DNA of 64,000 bases from CAVZAB01 sp963773155 (GCA_963773155.1 CAVZAB010000008.1:1-64000), one strand, 5' to 3'. Shown: positions 53,172 to 62,368, numbered from the stretch's first letter. Notes: a model not told the origin generated them from the sequence alone. Made by a program: numbers and translations.

Positions 53172-53951
53172 AACTCGATTCCACTTGCGCGGCCATTGTC
53201 ACCGGCGGCGCCTCCGGCCTCGGCCGGGCGACGGCCGAAATGTTGGCCGCGGCCGGCGTCAAGGTCGCAATATTCGATCTTGCGGCGACCGGCGCGGCGG
53301 TCGCACGGGGCCTTGGCGCCCTTTATTGTGAAACCGATGTCACCGACGAGGCGGCCGTCGATGCGTCCCTCGGCAAGGCCCGCGCCGCGCATGGGGTTGA
53401 GCGCATCCTGGTCAATTGCGCTGGCATCGCGCCGGCCAAACGGACGGTCGCGAAAAAGCGCGACAGCGGTGAATTCGTTGCCCATGATCTGGCGACATTC
53501 TCGCGGACCATTGCGGTTAATCTCGTCGGCTCATTCGCGATGATCGCCAAAGTGGCGAGCGCCATGGCCGGGCTTGCGGCAATCGGTCCCGACGGTCTGC
53601 GCGGTGTCATCGTTAACACCGCATCGGTGGCCGGCGAGGACGGACAGATCGGCCAGGCCGCCTATGCGGCCTCGAAAGGCGGCGTCATCGCCATGACCCT
53701 GCCGATCGCGCGCGATCTTGCGGGCCTCGGCATAAGGGTCGTGACCATTTTGCCGGGCCTGTTCGAAACTCCGATGTTTGCGTCGATCCCCGACCAGGCG
53801 CGCGCCTCGCTCGCCGCCAGCGTTCCATTCCCCTCGCGGCTGGGTCACCCGGCCGAATATGCGAAACTGGTCAAGTCCATCTGCGAGAACGACATGCTCA
53901 ATGGCACGACCATCCGGCTCGACGGCGCGATTTCGGCTGGGGATGGGTTAG
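53168..53951 (+). CDS. Short-chain dehydrogenase, HSD10-like (one frameshift at GANTC)
   Basis: This is a classical SDR with the cofactor loop VTGGASGLGRATAEML, NCAGIAPAK, a serine in VIVNTASVAGEDGQIG and the catalytic YxxxK in AAYAASKGG. The aspartate after the second strand suggests NAD. It resembles type II 3-hydroxyacyl-CoA dehydrogenase of fatty-acid oxidation. In the raw sequence the frame runs on to 54097. Reading GATTTC at 53929-53934 as GATTC gives the family ending LDGAIRLGMG and a stop at 53949-53951, about 260 residues, meeting the convergent thpR gene. Confidence 0.87.
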
Positions 53952-54484
53952 TCGACCAGCGGAAAGGCGGCCTCGACGACATAGGGGCCGCCGCCGATCG
54001 AATTGCGCGAGGAAAACAGGACGAAACGCGTCGCCTCGAATTTGCGCGAATAGAAGAAGCCGCGGGCGCCGAGATAATCGGCAACCGCCATCGGTGACGC
54101 CGTCTTCAGCCGGGCGAGCGTGACATGCGGGGTGAATTTGCGCGGTTCCGGGGGCATGCCAATCCGCTGCATCAGCCGCTCTTGTTCGGCCTGCAATTCG
54201 ATCAGCGGCCTGAACGCTTGGGCCCTGGCGACAATCGCCCGGGGCCGTTCGCCGCCAAACGAGCTCAAACCCTCCAGGGTGACCGTGAACGGTTTTCTGC
54301 GCACCCCTTCGAGGAGGCTAAACACGTCGCTGGCTCTGGCGTGGTCGATGTCGCCGATGAAGCGCAGCGTGATATGGTAGTTTTCGACATCGATCCAGCG
54401 GGCCCCGTAAAGACCGCCGCGCAACAGGCTCAGCTCGTGGGCGATCTCCGAGGGGATTTCGAGACCCGTAAAAAGCCGGGGCAT
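53948..54484 (-). CDS. thpR: RNA 2',3'-cyclic phosphodiesterase ThpR (2H family)
   Basis: This 178-residue protein carries the two histidine tetrapeptides of the 2H phosphoesterase superfamily: NYHITLRFIGD and PHVTLARLK. It starts PRLFTGLEIPSEIAHEL. The family (LigT/ThpR) opens 2',3'-cyclic phosphate RNA ends. Its stop overlaps the corrected SDR stop by four bases. Confidence 0.9.
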   Translation of the reverse strand: MPRLFTGLEIPSEIAHELSLLRGGLYGARWIDVENYHITLRFIGDIDHARASDVFSLLEGVRRKPFTVTLEGLSSFGGERPRAIVARAQAFRPLIELQAEQERLMQRIGMPPEPRKFTPHVTLARLKTASPMAVADYLGARGFFYSRKFEATRFVLFSSRNSIGGGPYVVEAAFPLVD

Positions 54485-54654
54485 GAGTCCGCCTCCTCAG
54501 GGTTGTCGGCCGCACCCTTGCGCAGGACCGAATCGTTCCGCTACAGGCTAAAGGAACCGTCGCTGAGTGAAAATCAAAAGACGGAACGGCCTTCCCCCGC
54601 CAGATAGGGCGCACCCTCTAACTTGGCAAATCGGCGGGCTCGACGGCAAGGGGA

Positions 54655-55395
54655 TCACGGCGAGGGCGGCGCGCCCGTAAGCAGGGGCAATAGGGCGGGC
54701 AGGAGCCTCTCGACGATGGTCTCGACCCCGGCCCGATTGGGATGCAGGCCGTCCGGGAGGCTCAGTTTCGGCTCGGCCATCACGCCATCGAGGAAGAACG
54801 GGTAGAGCGGCACCCGGTAGGTTTTGGCAAGCGCGGGAAAGATGGCATCGAAGGCCTTCCGGTAGGTTTCGCCGAGGCTCGGCGTGGCCAGCATGCCAGC
54901 GAGCAGGACCTTTATGCCGCGCGCCTGCAGCCTTTGGAGGAGCGATTCCAGAGCCGCTTTCGTGACGGTCGGATCAATGCCGCGCAACATATCGTTGGCG
55001 CCGAGTTCGACAATGACGAGATCGGTCCCCTCCGGCACTGACCAATCCAGCCGCTCGAGCCCGGCGCTGGCCGTGTCGCCGGATACGCCGGCATTCGTTA
55101 CCTCGACATTGAACCCGCGGGCGCGCAGTTGATTTTCGAGGACCGCGGGGAAACTGGCGTCGGCGGGCAACAGATAGCCGGCGCTGAGACTGTCGCCGAG
55201 TGCGACAATCCGCAGCAGCGGCTCGGCACCGGCGCCCGGAATTGGCCGAATTTGGCCACAAATCCCGCAGACGAGGATCAGGAAAGCGGCGAATTGGATG
55301 ATTCTCCCGCCGACCCCATATGAGGAGCGAGGCGCATTCAGCAGCGGCGGGGGATTTTTGCGGCGCCAGGCGGCACAGTGCGAAAAGGACGGCAT
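54655..55395 (-). CDS. tesA: SGNH/GDSL esterase, TesA family
   Basis: This 246-residue secreted lysophospholipase/arylesterase-type enzyme has block I GDSLSAGY (Ser69), block III GAND and block V DGLHPN, the complete SGNH set. An N-terminal hydrophobic segment (FAAFLILVCGICG, about residues 35-47) is a signal peptide or anchor. The start is uncertain: ATG 55395 nearly abuts the divergent ABC gene start, and a shorter form is possible. The divergent tesA/ABC-exporter pair matches tesA-ybbAP of E. coli. Confidence 0.88.
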   Translation of the reverse strand: MPSFSHCAAWRRKNPPPLLNAPRSSYGVGGRIIQFAAFLILVCGICGQIRPIPGAGAEPLLRIVALGDSLSAGYLLPADASFPAVLENQLRARGFNVEVTNAGVSGDTASAGLERLDWSVPEGTDLVIVELGANDMLRGIDPTVTKAALESLLQRLQARGIKVLLAGMLATPSLGETYRKAFDAIFPALAKTYRVPLYPFFLDGVMAEPKLSLPDGLHPNRAGVETIVERLLPALLPLLTGAPPSP

Positions 55396-55398
55396 GGT

Positions 55399-56136
55399 AT
55401 GGTGGAAACTCCCGTGCGGCAGGGCCAGGCGGCGATCGAATTGCGCGACGTCCATCTGAGTCTGGGGCGGGGTGCCTCGCGTGTCCACATCCTCAAGGGT
55501 ATTTCGCTCGGCATTGTGGCCGGCGAGGCGGTTGGACTGGTCGGCCCGTCCGGCTCGGGCAAATCGACGCTGCTGATGGCGCTGGCCGGTCTGGAACGGC
55601 CGGAACGTGGGGCGATCTTTGTCGCAGGCACACAGATCGATGGCCTCGGCGAGGACGCTCTTGCCCAGTTCCGGGGCAGCCGGATCGGCATTGTGTTCCA
55701 ATCCTTCCATCTGATACCGACCATGACGGCCTTAGAAAACGTCGCCATTCCGCTCGAATTGGCCGGCCGAAAGGATGCCTTCGTGCGCGCCAGACAGGAA
55801 TTGCACGCCGTTGGCCTTGCCGAGCGCTTCGCCCATTATCCCGCGCAATTGTCGGGCGGCGAGCAGCAAAGGGTCGCGTTGGCCCGGGCCATCGCCCCCG
55901 ATCCGTCGATCCTCGTTGCCGACGAGCCAACCGGCAATCTCGACGAAACGACCGGCGCGGCGATTATCGATTTGATGTTCGCGCTCAAGCGCGAGCGCGG
56001 GGCGACGCTGGTTCTGGTCACCCATGATGCGATGCTGGCCGACCGCTGCGACCGGACCATCAGGCTGCGCGCCGGAAGGATCGAAGACGATTTCGGCCTG
56101 TTGGCCAACCGCCAAGCCGAGCCGGTGGCCTCGTGA
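55399..56136 (+). CDS. ABC exporter ATP-binding protein (YbbA/LolD-like)
   Basis: This 245-residue MacB/LolD-class ATPase has Walker A GPSGSGKSTLLMAL, signature LSGGEQQRVALARA and Walker B ILVADEPTGNLDE. It overlaps the permease gene (GTGA) and both are divergent from tesA. Such pairs export lipids or lipoproteins or act mechanically through FtsX-like permeases; the substrate is unknown. ATG 55399 is preferred to an upstream ATG at 55378. Confidence 0.88.
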   Translation: MVETPVRQGQAAIELRDVHLSLGRGASRVHILKGISLGIVAGEAVGLVGPSGSGKSTLLMALAGLERPERGAIFVAGTQIDGLGEDALAQFRGSRIGIVFQSFHLIPTMTALENVAIPLELAGRKDAFVRARQELHAVGLAERFAHYPAQLSGGEQQRVALARAIAPDPSILVADEPTGNLDETTGAAIIDLMFALKRERGATLVLVTHDAMLADRCDRTIRLRAGRIEDDFGLLANRQAEPVAS

Positions 56137-58724
56137 GCGCTGTGCCTGGCGGCGCGGCGGCGGGCGGCGCGTCGCGTCTTTGGCTGATCGGCAGGCTGGC
56201 TGGGCGCGATCTGCGCGGCGGTCTGGGCGGTTTTGGGATTTTTCTGGCCTGCCTCGCGCTCGGTGTCGGTTCGATCAGCGGGGTTGGCTCGGTAACCCGG
56301 GCGTTGAGCGACGCCTTGGCCCGCGAGGGCGGCAAGATATTGGGCGGCGACGTCGCCTTCAGCACGATCCATCGCGACTTGAGTGAAGCGGAGGCCGCCT
56401 GGCTTGCGGCGCATGGGACGCTGTCGAGGATTGCGACGCTGCGGGCGATGGCGCGCAGCAGCGACGCCAGCGCCGCGCTCGTTGAAATCAAGGCGGTCGA
56501 ACCGACCTATCCCAGCCGCGGTCAGGTTTCGCTCGAACCGGCGCGCCCCTTGGACGACGCGCTTGCCTTGACCGGCGACCGCTACGGCATTGCCGCCGAT
56601 CCCGCCCTTCTGGCAAGGCTTGGCCTCCATGTCGGGGATCCTTTGACGCTTGCCAACCTTCCCGTCGACGTCCGCGCCGTTCTCCTTTCGGAGCCCGACA
56701 AATTGGCCGGCGGCATCGGCTTTGGCCCGCGCGTCCTGATGAGCGAGGCAGCCCTGCGCGCCTCTGGTCTCATCCAGCCAGGCTCGTTGATCCGCTGGAC
56801 CACCCGGGTGACGCTCGCCGATGCGGCTGGCCAGCCGCTCGACAATGCTGCGCTCGATCGTTTTGTCGCTGCCGCCAATGCCGCCTTTCCGGCGGCCGGA
56901 TGGGAGGTGCGGACGCGGTCGAATGTCTCGCCGAATTTCAGCCGGAATATCGAGAGGTTCAGCCAATTCCTGAGCCTGGTCGGCCTGACCGCGCTGATCG
57001 TCGGCGGTGTCGGCATCGCCAATGCTGTTCGGCTCTACGTCGATCGGCAGCGCCCGACGCTCGCAACCATGAAGGCGCTTGGCGCCTCCGGCACGCTTGT
57101 CTTCCTGATCGCGCTTTGCCAGGTGCTGGCCATGGCGCTGATCGGCATTGCGCTAGGCCTTGGCATCGGCATCTGCCTACCGGTTCTGATCGTCGCGCTT
57201 TTCGGGCATTTGAGCCCGGTTCCCCTCAGCCCCGCTCTCTATCCGCGCGAACTGGCACTCGGCGCCCTCTATGGGCTGTTGACCACATTGGTCTTTACTC
57301 TTGGCCCATTGGGGCGGGTCCACGATATAGCGGTATCCGCCTTGTTCCGGGACCGGATCGCGCCGCAGGCCGTCTGGCCGCGCCGCCGCTATTGGATTCT
57401 TCAAGCCGCCGCCGCCGCGCTGCTTGCTGCCAGCGTGATCCTGCTTACCGCCGACCGCAACCTGTCCCTCATCTATATCGGCGCCGCCGTTACGGCTTTT
57501 GTGCTGCTCCGGCTGGTCGGACAGGGCCTGATGGGGCTTGCCCGCCGCCTGCCGCACGCGCGCTGGACGGAATGGCGGCTTGCGGTCGGCAATATCCACC
57601 GGCCAGGCGCCTTGACCCCGTCGGTTGTCCTCTCGCTCGGCCTCGGGCTCGCCCTTCTGGTGACGCTGATTCTCATCGAGCACAATATTCGCGAGCAATT
57701 GAGCCGGGCCTTGCCGGGCCGGACGCCGAGCTTCTTCTTTATCGATATTCCGGATTCGCAAATCCGCGATTTTGACCTTTTCCTCAAGGCGCAGGCGGCG
57801 GCCGATGCCAAGGTCGAGCACGTGCCGATGATGCGCGGACGGATTATCCGGCTCAAGGATCAAAGGTCGGAAACCGTCAAGGCGCCGGAAAACGCGAGTT
57901 GGGTTCTCGACGGGGACCGCGGCATCACCTATTCCGATCACCTGCCGGACGGCTCGACCCTGGCGGCCGGCGACTGGTGGCCGGCCGATTACGCCGGTCC
58001 GCCCTTGGTGTCGATCGAAAGGGACATCGCGCAAGGTCTGGGTCTCGCCATTGGCGACTCTTTGACCGTCAATGTTTTCGGGCGCAACATTGTCGCCCGG
58101 ATCGCCAATTTTCGGGTTGTTGACTGGCGGACGCTCGGCATCAATTTCGTCCTGGTCTTTTCGCCCAATACTTTCCTCGGCGCGCCGCACGCCCATCTCG
58201 CAACCATCACCTTTGCCGACGCCGGCAATGTCGAACGCGACAGCCGCCTCGTGCGGGCTGTCGCCGCCGCCTATCCCGCGGTCAGCAGCGTGCGGGTCAA
58301 GGACGCACTCGATTCGGTGAACGGCATTGTCGCCGAATTGGCCTTTGCGATCCGCGCCGCCTCGGGCGTGGCGCTTGCGGCCTCGATTCTCGTCCTTGCC
58401 GGCGCGCTGGCCGCCCAGCAGAGCGCCAGGCTCTATGATGCCGTCATCCTGAAGACGCTGGGTGCGACCAGACGTCGCCTGCTGGTCGCCAATCTGCTGG
58501 AATATGCGCTTTTGGGCTCGGCGACCGCCCTGTTCGGCCTGCTGGCCGGGACGCTCGCCGCCTGGTACATCGTCACCCGGATTATGAAGTTCGGTTTCCT
58601 GGTCGCTTGGTCGCCGGCGATCGTGGCGGCGCTCGCGGCGCTGCTGGTCACGGTCCTTCTGGGGCTGATCGGCACTTGGCGCAGTCTCGGGCTCAAGCCC
58701 GGCCCGTATTTGCGCGACCTCTAG
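56133..58724 (+). CDS. FtsX-like ABC permease (YbbP type)
   Basis: This 863-residue permease has a GTG start overlapping the ATPase stop. One helix near residues 30-52 is followed by a large periplasmic domain and two FtsX domains (core helices near 280-400 and 720-850), plus extra helices in the middle, the 10-helix YbbP architecture. Typical coupling segments include RPTLATMKALGASGTLVFLI and YDAVILKTLGATRRRLLVAN. With the ATPase it forms a MacB/LolCDE-type exporter of unknown cargo. Confidence 0.9.
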   Translation: MSAVPGGAAAGGASRLWLIGRLAGRDLRGGLGGFGIFLACLALGVGSISGVGSVTRALSDALAREGGKILGGDVAFSTIHRDLSEAEAAWLAAHGTLSRIATLRAMARSSDASAALVEIKAVEPTYPSRGQVSLEPARPLDDALALTGDRYGIAADPALLARLGLHVGDPLTLANLPVDVRAVLLSEPDKLAGGIGFGPRVLMSEAALRASGLIQPGSLIRWTTRVTLADAAGQPLDNAALDRFVAAANAAFPAAGWEVRTRSNVSPNFSRNIERFSQFLSLVGLTALIVGGVGIANAVRLYVDRQRPTLATMKALGASGTLVFLIALCQVLAMALIGIALGLGIGICLPVLIVALFGHLSPVPLSPALYPRELALGALYGLLTTLVFTLGPLGRVHDIAVSALFRDRIAPQAVWPRRRYWILQAAAAALLAASVILLTADRNLSLIYIGAAVTAFVLLRLVGQGLMGLARRLPHARWTEWRLAVGNIHRPGALTPSVVLSLGLGLALLVTLILIEHNIREQLSRALPGRTPSFFFIDIPDSQIRDFDLFLKAQAAADAKVEHVPMMRGRIIRLKDQRSETVKAPENASWVLDGDRGITYSDHLPDGSTLAAGDWWPADYAGPPLVSIERDIAQGLGLAIGDSLTVNVFGRNIVARIANFRVVDWRTLGINFVLVFSPNTFLGAPHAHLATITFADAGNVERDSRLVRAVAAAYPAVSSVRVKDALDSVNGIVAELAFAIRAASGVALAASILVLAGALAAQQSARLYDAVILKTLGATRRRLLVANLLEYALLGSATALFGLLAGTLAAWYIVTRIMKFGFLVAWSPAIVAALAALLVTVLLGLIGTWRSLGLKPGPYLRDL

Positions 58725-58833
58725 TTGGGGTTAAAGGTCGGGGCTGCTGCCCTTGTATCGCCAATCCCGCCGATCCATATTATAGAGCGGGTGCATTTCA
58801 GCGTTCTGCTGAAACCCAACTTACGAGGAAATC

Positions 58834-59598
58834 ATGTCTGACTTCGACCGTTATTCCAATGCTCGGTTGCGGGCCGGAACACAGGCCGGCGTCGAAATCG
58901 ACCAGGGCCTGCGCGCCTTCATGCTCGGCGTCTATAATTACATGACCCTGGGATTGGCGATCACTGGTCTGGCCGCCTTCGCCGTCAACCGGCTGGCTGT
59001 CGTCCAAACGGGGGCGTTGGGGCGGGGGATCGAGCTGACCGGCTTTGGCGCGGCGCTCTACACGTCGCCGCTCAAATGGCTGGTGATGCTGCTGCCGCTG
59101 GCCTTTGTCTTCTATTTTTCGGCCGGGCTCGAGCGGATGTCGGCGCAAACGGCGAAACTTGTATTTTTCCTGTTCGCGGCCGCCATGGGCGTTTCAATGT
59201 CGTCGATCGCGCTGGTCTTTGGTGGCACCACCATCGCCCGGGCGTTCTTTGCGACCGCGGCTGCTTTCGCCGCTTTGAGCCTTTACGGCTATACGACGAA
59301 GCGCGATCTGACCGCCTTTGGATCGTTTCTGATCATGGGCCTCGTCGGCCTGATCATTGCGATGCTGTTGAACCTGTTCCTGCAGAGCAGCGCGCTGCAA
59401 TTTGCCCTGTCGATGGTCGGCGTCGTGATCTTTGCCGGTTTGACCGCCTGGGATACCCAGACGATCAAGGAGATGTATTTTGTTGGCGATCACCCGGAAA
59501 TCGCGGCGAAGAAGTCGATCAACGGGGCACTGCGCCTTTATCTCGACTTCATCAACATGTTCCAATTGCTGCTGAGCTTCATGCGCGGCAGCGATTGA
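58834..59598 (+). CDS. Bax inhibitor-1/YccA family membrane protein
   Basis: This 254-residue protein has seven hydrophobic helices and the BI-1 pattern: GLRAFMLGVYNYMTLGLAIT, LYGYTTKRDLTAFGSFLIMG and the conserved late GLTAWDTQTIKEMY with acidic residues thought to form a pH-sensitive calcium leak. The ATG has CGAGGAAATC upstream. It is convergent with DUF2794; a strong hairpin lies between their stops. Confidence 0.92.
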   Translation: MSDFDRYSNARLRAGTQAGVEIDQGLRAFMLGVYNYMTLGLAITGLAAFAVNRLAVVQTGALGRGIELTGFGAALYTSPLKWLVMLLPLAFVFYFSAGLERMSAQTAKLVFFLFAAAMGVSMSSIALVFGGTTIARAFFATAAAFAALSLYGYTTKRDLTAFGSFLIMGLVGLIIAMLLNLFLQSSALQFALSMVGVVIFAGLTAWDTQTIKEMYFVGDHPEIAAKKSINGALRLYLDFINMFQLLLSFMRGSD

Positions 59599-59613
59599 GG
59601 CTGACCGGCCAGG

Positions 59614-59638
59614 CCGGCCCCCGCCTAAAGGGGGCCGG
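59614..59638. terminator. Bidirectional hairpin between BI-1 and DUF2794 genes
   Basis: A perfect 9-base GC-only stem (CCGGCCCCC / GGGGGCCGG) has the loop GCCTAAA. The loop contains the stop codon of the minus-strand DUF2794 gene, so the last codons of that gene lie in the stem. It probably serves both convergent genes, although T-runs are absent. Confidence 0.55.
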
Positions 59639-60071
59639 TGCTGCGCGGCAGCCGCCGCAAATCCGGGTCGACTAGCTTCAGCGACTTGTCGAGAACGGCG
59701 ATGACACGGGCCAGTTCATGGCCGCGCTTAAGGATAAGACCGGTCGCCGTTATCACCGAATAGGCGCCCTGCCGTCGTGCCTGGCTCGGCAATTTTTCGA
59801 TCCGGTACAGCGGCACTTCGGTGGCCCGGCGGAAAATCGAGAACACCGCACGATCCCGCAGAAAATCAATCGCATAATCGCGCCATTCGCCGCAGGCGAC
59901 CATGCGGCCGTACAGGTTGAGAATGGTCGCAAGTTCGCGCCTCTCGAAACAGACCGGCGCGCCGGCGGCGGGGCTTGGCACTGGCGTGACGGCTGACGCC
60001 CTGTCAGTTCGGCAGATCCGGACGCCCTCAGCCGGATCTGCGCGCATCGCCGGCGGTTCGAACTCGCTCAT
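59625..60071 (-). CDS. DUF2794 protein
   Basis: This 148-residue alphaproteobacterial family protein has the core RRELATILNLYGRMVACGEW then RDYAIDFLRDRAVFSIFRRA and LYRIEKLPSQARRQGAYSVI. The first 40 residues are variable. Function is unknown. The stop codon sits in the loop of a strong terminator hairpin. Confidence 0.88.
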   Translation of the reverse strand: MSEFEPPAMRADPAEGVRICRTDRASAVTPVPSPAAGAPVCFERRELATILNLYGRMVACGEWRDYAIDFLRDRAVFSIFRRATEVPLYRIEKLPSQARRQGAYSVITATGLILKRGHELARVIAVLDKSLKLVDPDLRRLPRSTGPL

Positions 60072-60450
60072 CGCGCCTCCCTGACCAGTATGATCGCGCG
60101 AACGCCCCTGTCAGGCAAGCCTGCCAAGCTTCGAAGGCTGGCCAAAATCACAGTTTCGCCGCTTTCCGGCCCATGGGTCGCCCCAGTGGGATTGCATCCT
60201 TCTGCTTAAGTTGTCTCGATGGTCCGGCTGGCACGCTTTCCGGATTTTGTCAGCCCCCCAGCCCCTCCGGGCGGCAGGGCCAATCGGACCTTGATTGAGC
60301 GCGAGACAATGGTGGACCGGCCGCGAGCTTAGCTCCGGCCGGTCCTTTTTTGGCCGCGCGAACGGTCCGCTCTCCGAGCCTCTGCGACTTGAAACTCGGC
60401 CCGGAAGCGGCGATATCAGCGCAAGACAGTGTGGCCAGGAGAAGAGAGCC
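60072..60450. other. Intergenic 379 bases before htpG, possible leader or small RNA
   Basis: No protein gene is supported here. The right half contains a strong terminator pointing toward htpG, although no plus-strand gene ends upstream of it. The left edge should hold the promoter of the minus-strand DUF2794 gene. The arrangement fits either a small RNA ending at about 60351 or an attenuated htpG leader. No tmRNA, SRP RNA or RNase P signature was recognised. Confidence 0.4.
60314..60351 (+). terminator. Intrinsic terminator upstream of htpG
   Basis: A 9-base stem GGACCGGCC / GGCCGGTCC, extended by an inner GAGC/GCTC pairing, is followed directly by six T. This is the best rho-independent terminator in the window and lies 100 bases before the htpG start. 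Confidence 0.75.
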
Positions 60451-62364
60451 GTGAGCATAGGACCGGATACCGAGGCCGAGAGCCAAGCCGAGACCCATGT
60501 CTTTCAAGCCGACGTGGCTCGGCTGCTGCACCTGATGGTGCATTCGGTCTATTCGGAGCGCGACATTTTCCTGCGCGAATTGGTGTCGAACGCGGCCGAT
60601 GCCTGCGAAAAACTGCGCTACGAGGCGATCGCCAGGCCTGAGCTTGTCGGCCAATCGCCGGGCTTTGCGATCAGCATTGCCCTGTATCCAGACGAGGCCA
60701 AGCTGAGCGTGACGGACAACGGCATCGGCATGAGCCGCAGCGATCTCGAGGAAGGGCTTGGAACCATTGCCAATTCTGGCACGCGCGCCTTTCTCGAGAA
60801 AATCAACGCGAAGGACGACGGGACGGGAATCGGGGCCCAATTGATTGGCCAGTTCGGGATCGGCTTTTACTCTGCCTTCATGGCTGCCGACCACGTCGTC
60901 GTCGAAACCCGCCGAGCCGGCGAGGCGCAAGCCTGGCGCTGGTCGTCGGCGGGCAAGGGTTCCTACGAGATTGCCCCACTTGCCGACGATGCAGCGCCGC
61001 TGTGTGGTACCAGGGTGAGCCTGCACTTGTCGGAGGCTGGGCGGCCGTTTCTCGATGCCGGCCGGATCGAACGATTGATCCGCGAGCATTCGGCTGCGGT
61101 CACCGTGCCGATTGATCTGATCGACAAGCCGGGCGAGGCGCCGCGGCGGATCAGCGACGGCGCCGCTCTGTGGGCCAAGCCCAAAGCGACTATTTCGGAG
61201 ACGGATTACAGCGAATTCTATCGTGAACTCGCCCATCAATTCGACCAACCGGCGTTGACGCTGCACTGGCATGCGGAGGGTCGGCATGATTACGATGTCC
61301 TAGCCTTTGTTCCGGGCTCGCGCCCCTTCGATCTGTTTGATCCGCAGCGCAAGGGCAGGGTCAGGCTCTATGTCCGGCGGGTGCTGATCTCGCCTCATGC
61401 CGACCTATTGCCGGGCTGGCTCCGCTTCGTGCGCATGGTCGTCGATTCGGTCGACCTGCCGCTCAATGTCTCGCGCGAGATGATCCAAGAGAGTCCGATT
61501 CTGGCGACGATCCGCAAAGCGGTCACCAGCCGGATCGTCCAGGAACTCGGCAAATTTGCCGAAGGCGAACCGGAGAAATACCGCAAGTTCTGGGACAATT
61601 TCGGGGCGGTCTTGAAGGAGGGCCTTTATGAGGACCCCGACCGCCGTGACGGTTTGTTCAAACTCGCCCGCTTTTCCTCGACGCTTGAGGCCGAACCGAC
61701 CCGGACGCTCGAGGCCTATGTCAAGGCGCTGCGGCCAAACCAGACCGCGATCTACTATCTGCTGGGCGAAGACGCCAAACGGCTTGCTGCCAGCCCGCAG
61801 TTGGAAGGCTACCGGGCCCGCGGCATCGAGGTCCTATTGCTGCCGGACCCGGTCGACGCCTTCTGGGTGACGACGGCCGTAGGCTATGATGGCAAACCGT
61901 TCAAATCCGTCTCGCAAGGGGCGGCCGATATTGAGGCGGTAGCGTTGCAGGACGAGCGGCCGCGGTCGGATCCGCAGCTGACGGCCAGTCTCGCGACGCT
62001 ATTTGCCTTCGTCAAACAATGCCTCGCTAACGAGGTCGAGGACGTCCGCAGGTCCGAACGGCTGACTGAGAGCCCGGCCTGCCTGGTCGCGTCGGCCGCT
62101 GGTCCAGACCGGCACCTGCAGCGCCTGCTTGCCGGGCACGGCCAGGCAGTCGAGACCGCCAAACCGGTGCTCGAATTGAACGCGACACATCCGCTGATTG
62201 CTGGCCTCGCCGAACGCCTGCAGAGCGGCAAGGACACGACGGTGATCGAGGATGCGGCCTGGCTCCTCTTCGAAGAGGCCCGGCTGATCGACGGGGAGGC
62301 GCCGGCCGATCCCGCGGGCCTGGCCAAGCGGATGAACCGGCTGATCGGCATCGCACTCGGCTGA
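60451..62364 (+). CDS. htpG: Hsp90-family chaperone HtpG
   Basis: This 637-residue chaperone has the N-terminal GHKL ATPase: HSVYSERDIFLRELVSNAAD, DNGIGM, GTIANSGTRAFL and GQFGIGFYSAF. The middle domain has LYVRRVLISPHADLLPGWLR and LPLNVSREMIQES, and a C-terminal dimerisation domain follows. The start is GTG 60451, chosen for the AGGAGAAGAGAGCC site directly upstream; the frame is open to 60295 without similarity. A terminator-like structure lies in the leader. Confidence 0.95.
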   Translation: MSIGPDTEAESQAETHVFQADVARLLHLMVHSVYSERDIFLRELVSNAADACEKLRYEAIARPELVGQSPGFAISIALYPDEAKLSVTDNGIGMSRSDLEEGLGTIANSGTRAFLEKINAKDDGTGIGAQLIGQFGIGFYSAFMAADHVVVETRRAGEAQAWRWSSAGKGSYEIAPLADDAAPLCGTRVSLHLSEAGRPFLDAGRIERLIREHSAAVTVPIDLIDKPGEAPRRISDGAALWAKPKATISETDYSEFYRELAHQFDQPALTLHWHAEGRHDYDVLAFVPGSRPFDLFDPQRKGRVRLYVRRVLISPHADLLPGWLRFVRMVVDSVDLPLNVSREMIQESPILATIRKAVTSRIVQELGKFAEGEPEKYRKFWDNFGAVLKEGLYEDPDRRDGLFKLARFSSTLEAEPTRTLEAYVKALRPNQTAIYYLLGEDAKRLAASPQLEGYRARGIEVLLLPDPVDAFWVTTAVGYDGKPFKSVSQGAADIEAVALQDERPRSDPQLTASLATLFAFVKQCLANEVEDVRRSERLTESPACLVASAAGPDRHLQRLLAGHGQAVETAKPVLELNATHPLIAGLAERLQSGKDTTVIEDAAWLLFEEARLIDGEAPADPAGLAKRMNRLIGIALG

Positions 62365-62368
62365 GCGG

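Noticed and set aside
112..53951. Treating the single-frameshift genes as real pseudogenes
   Set aside because: They include the release factor, aconitase and exonuclease III, are highly conserved on both sides of the shift, and six share the same GANTC lesion. Sequence error is a better explanation.
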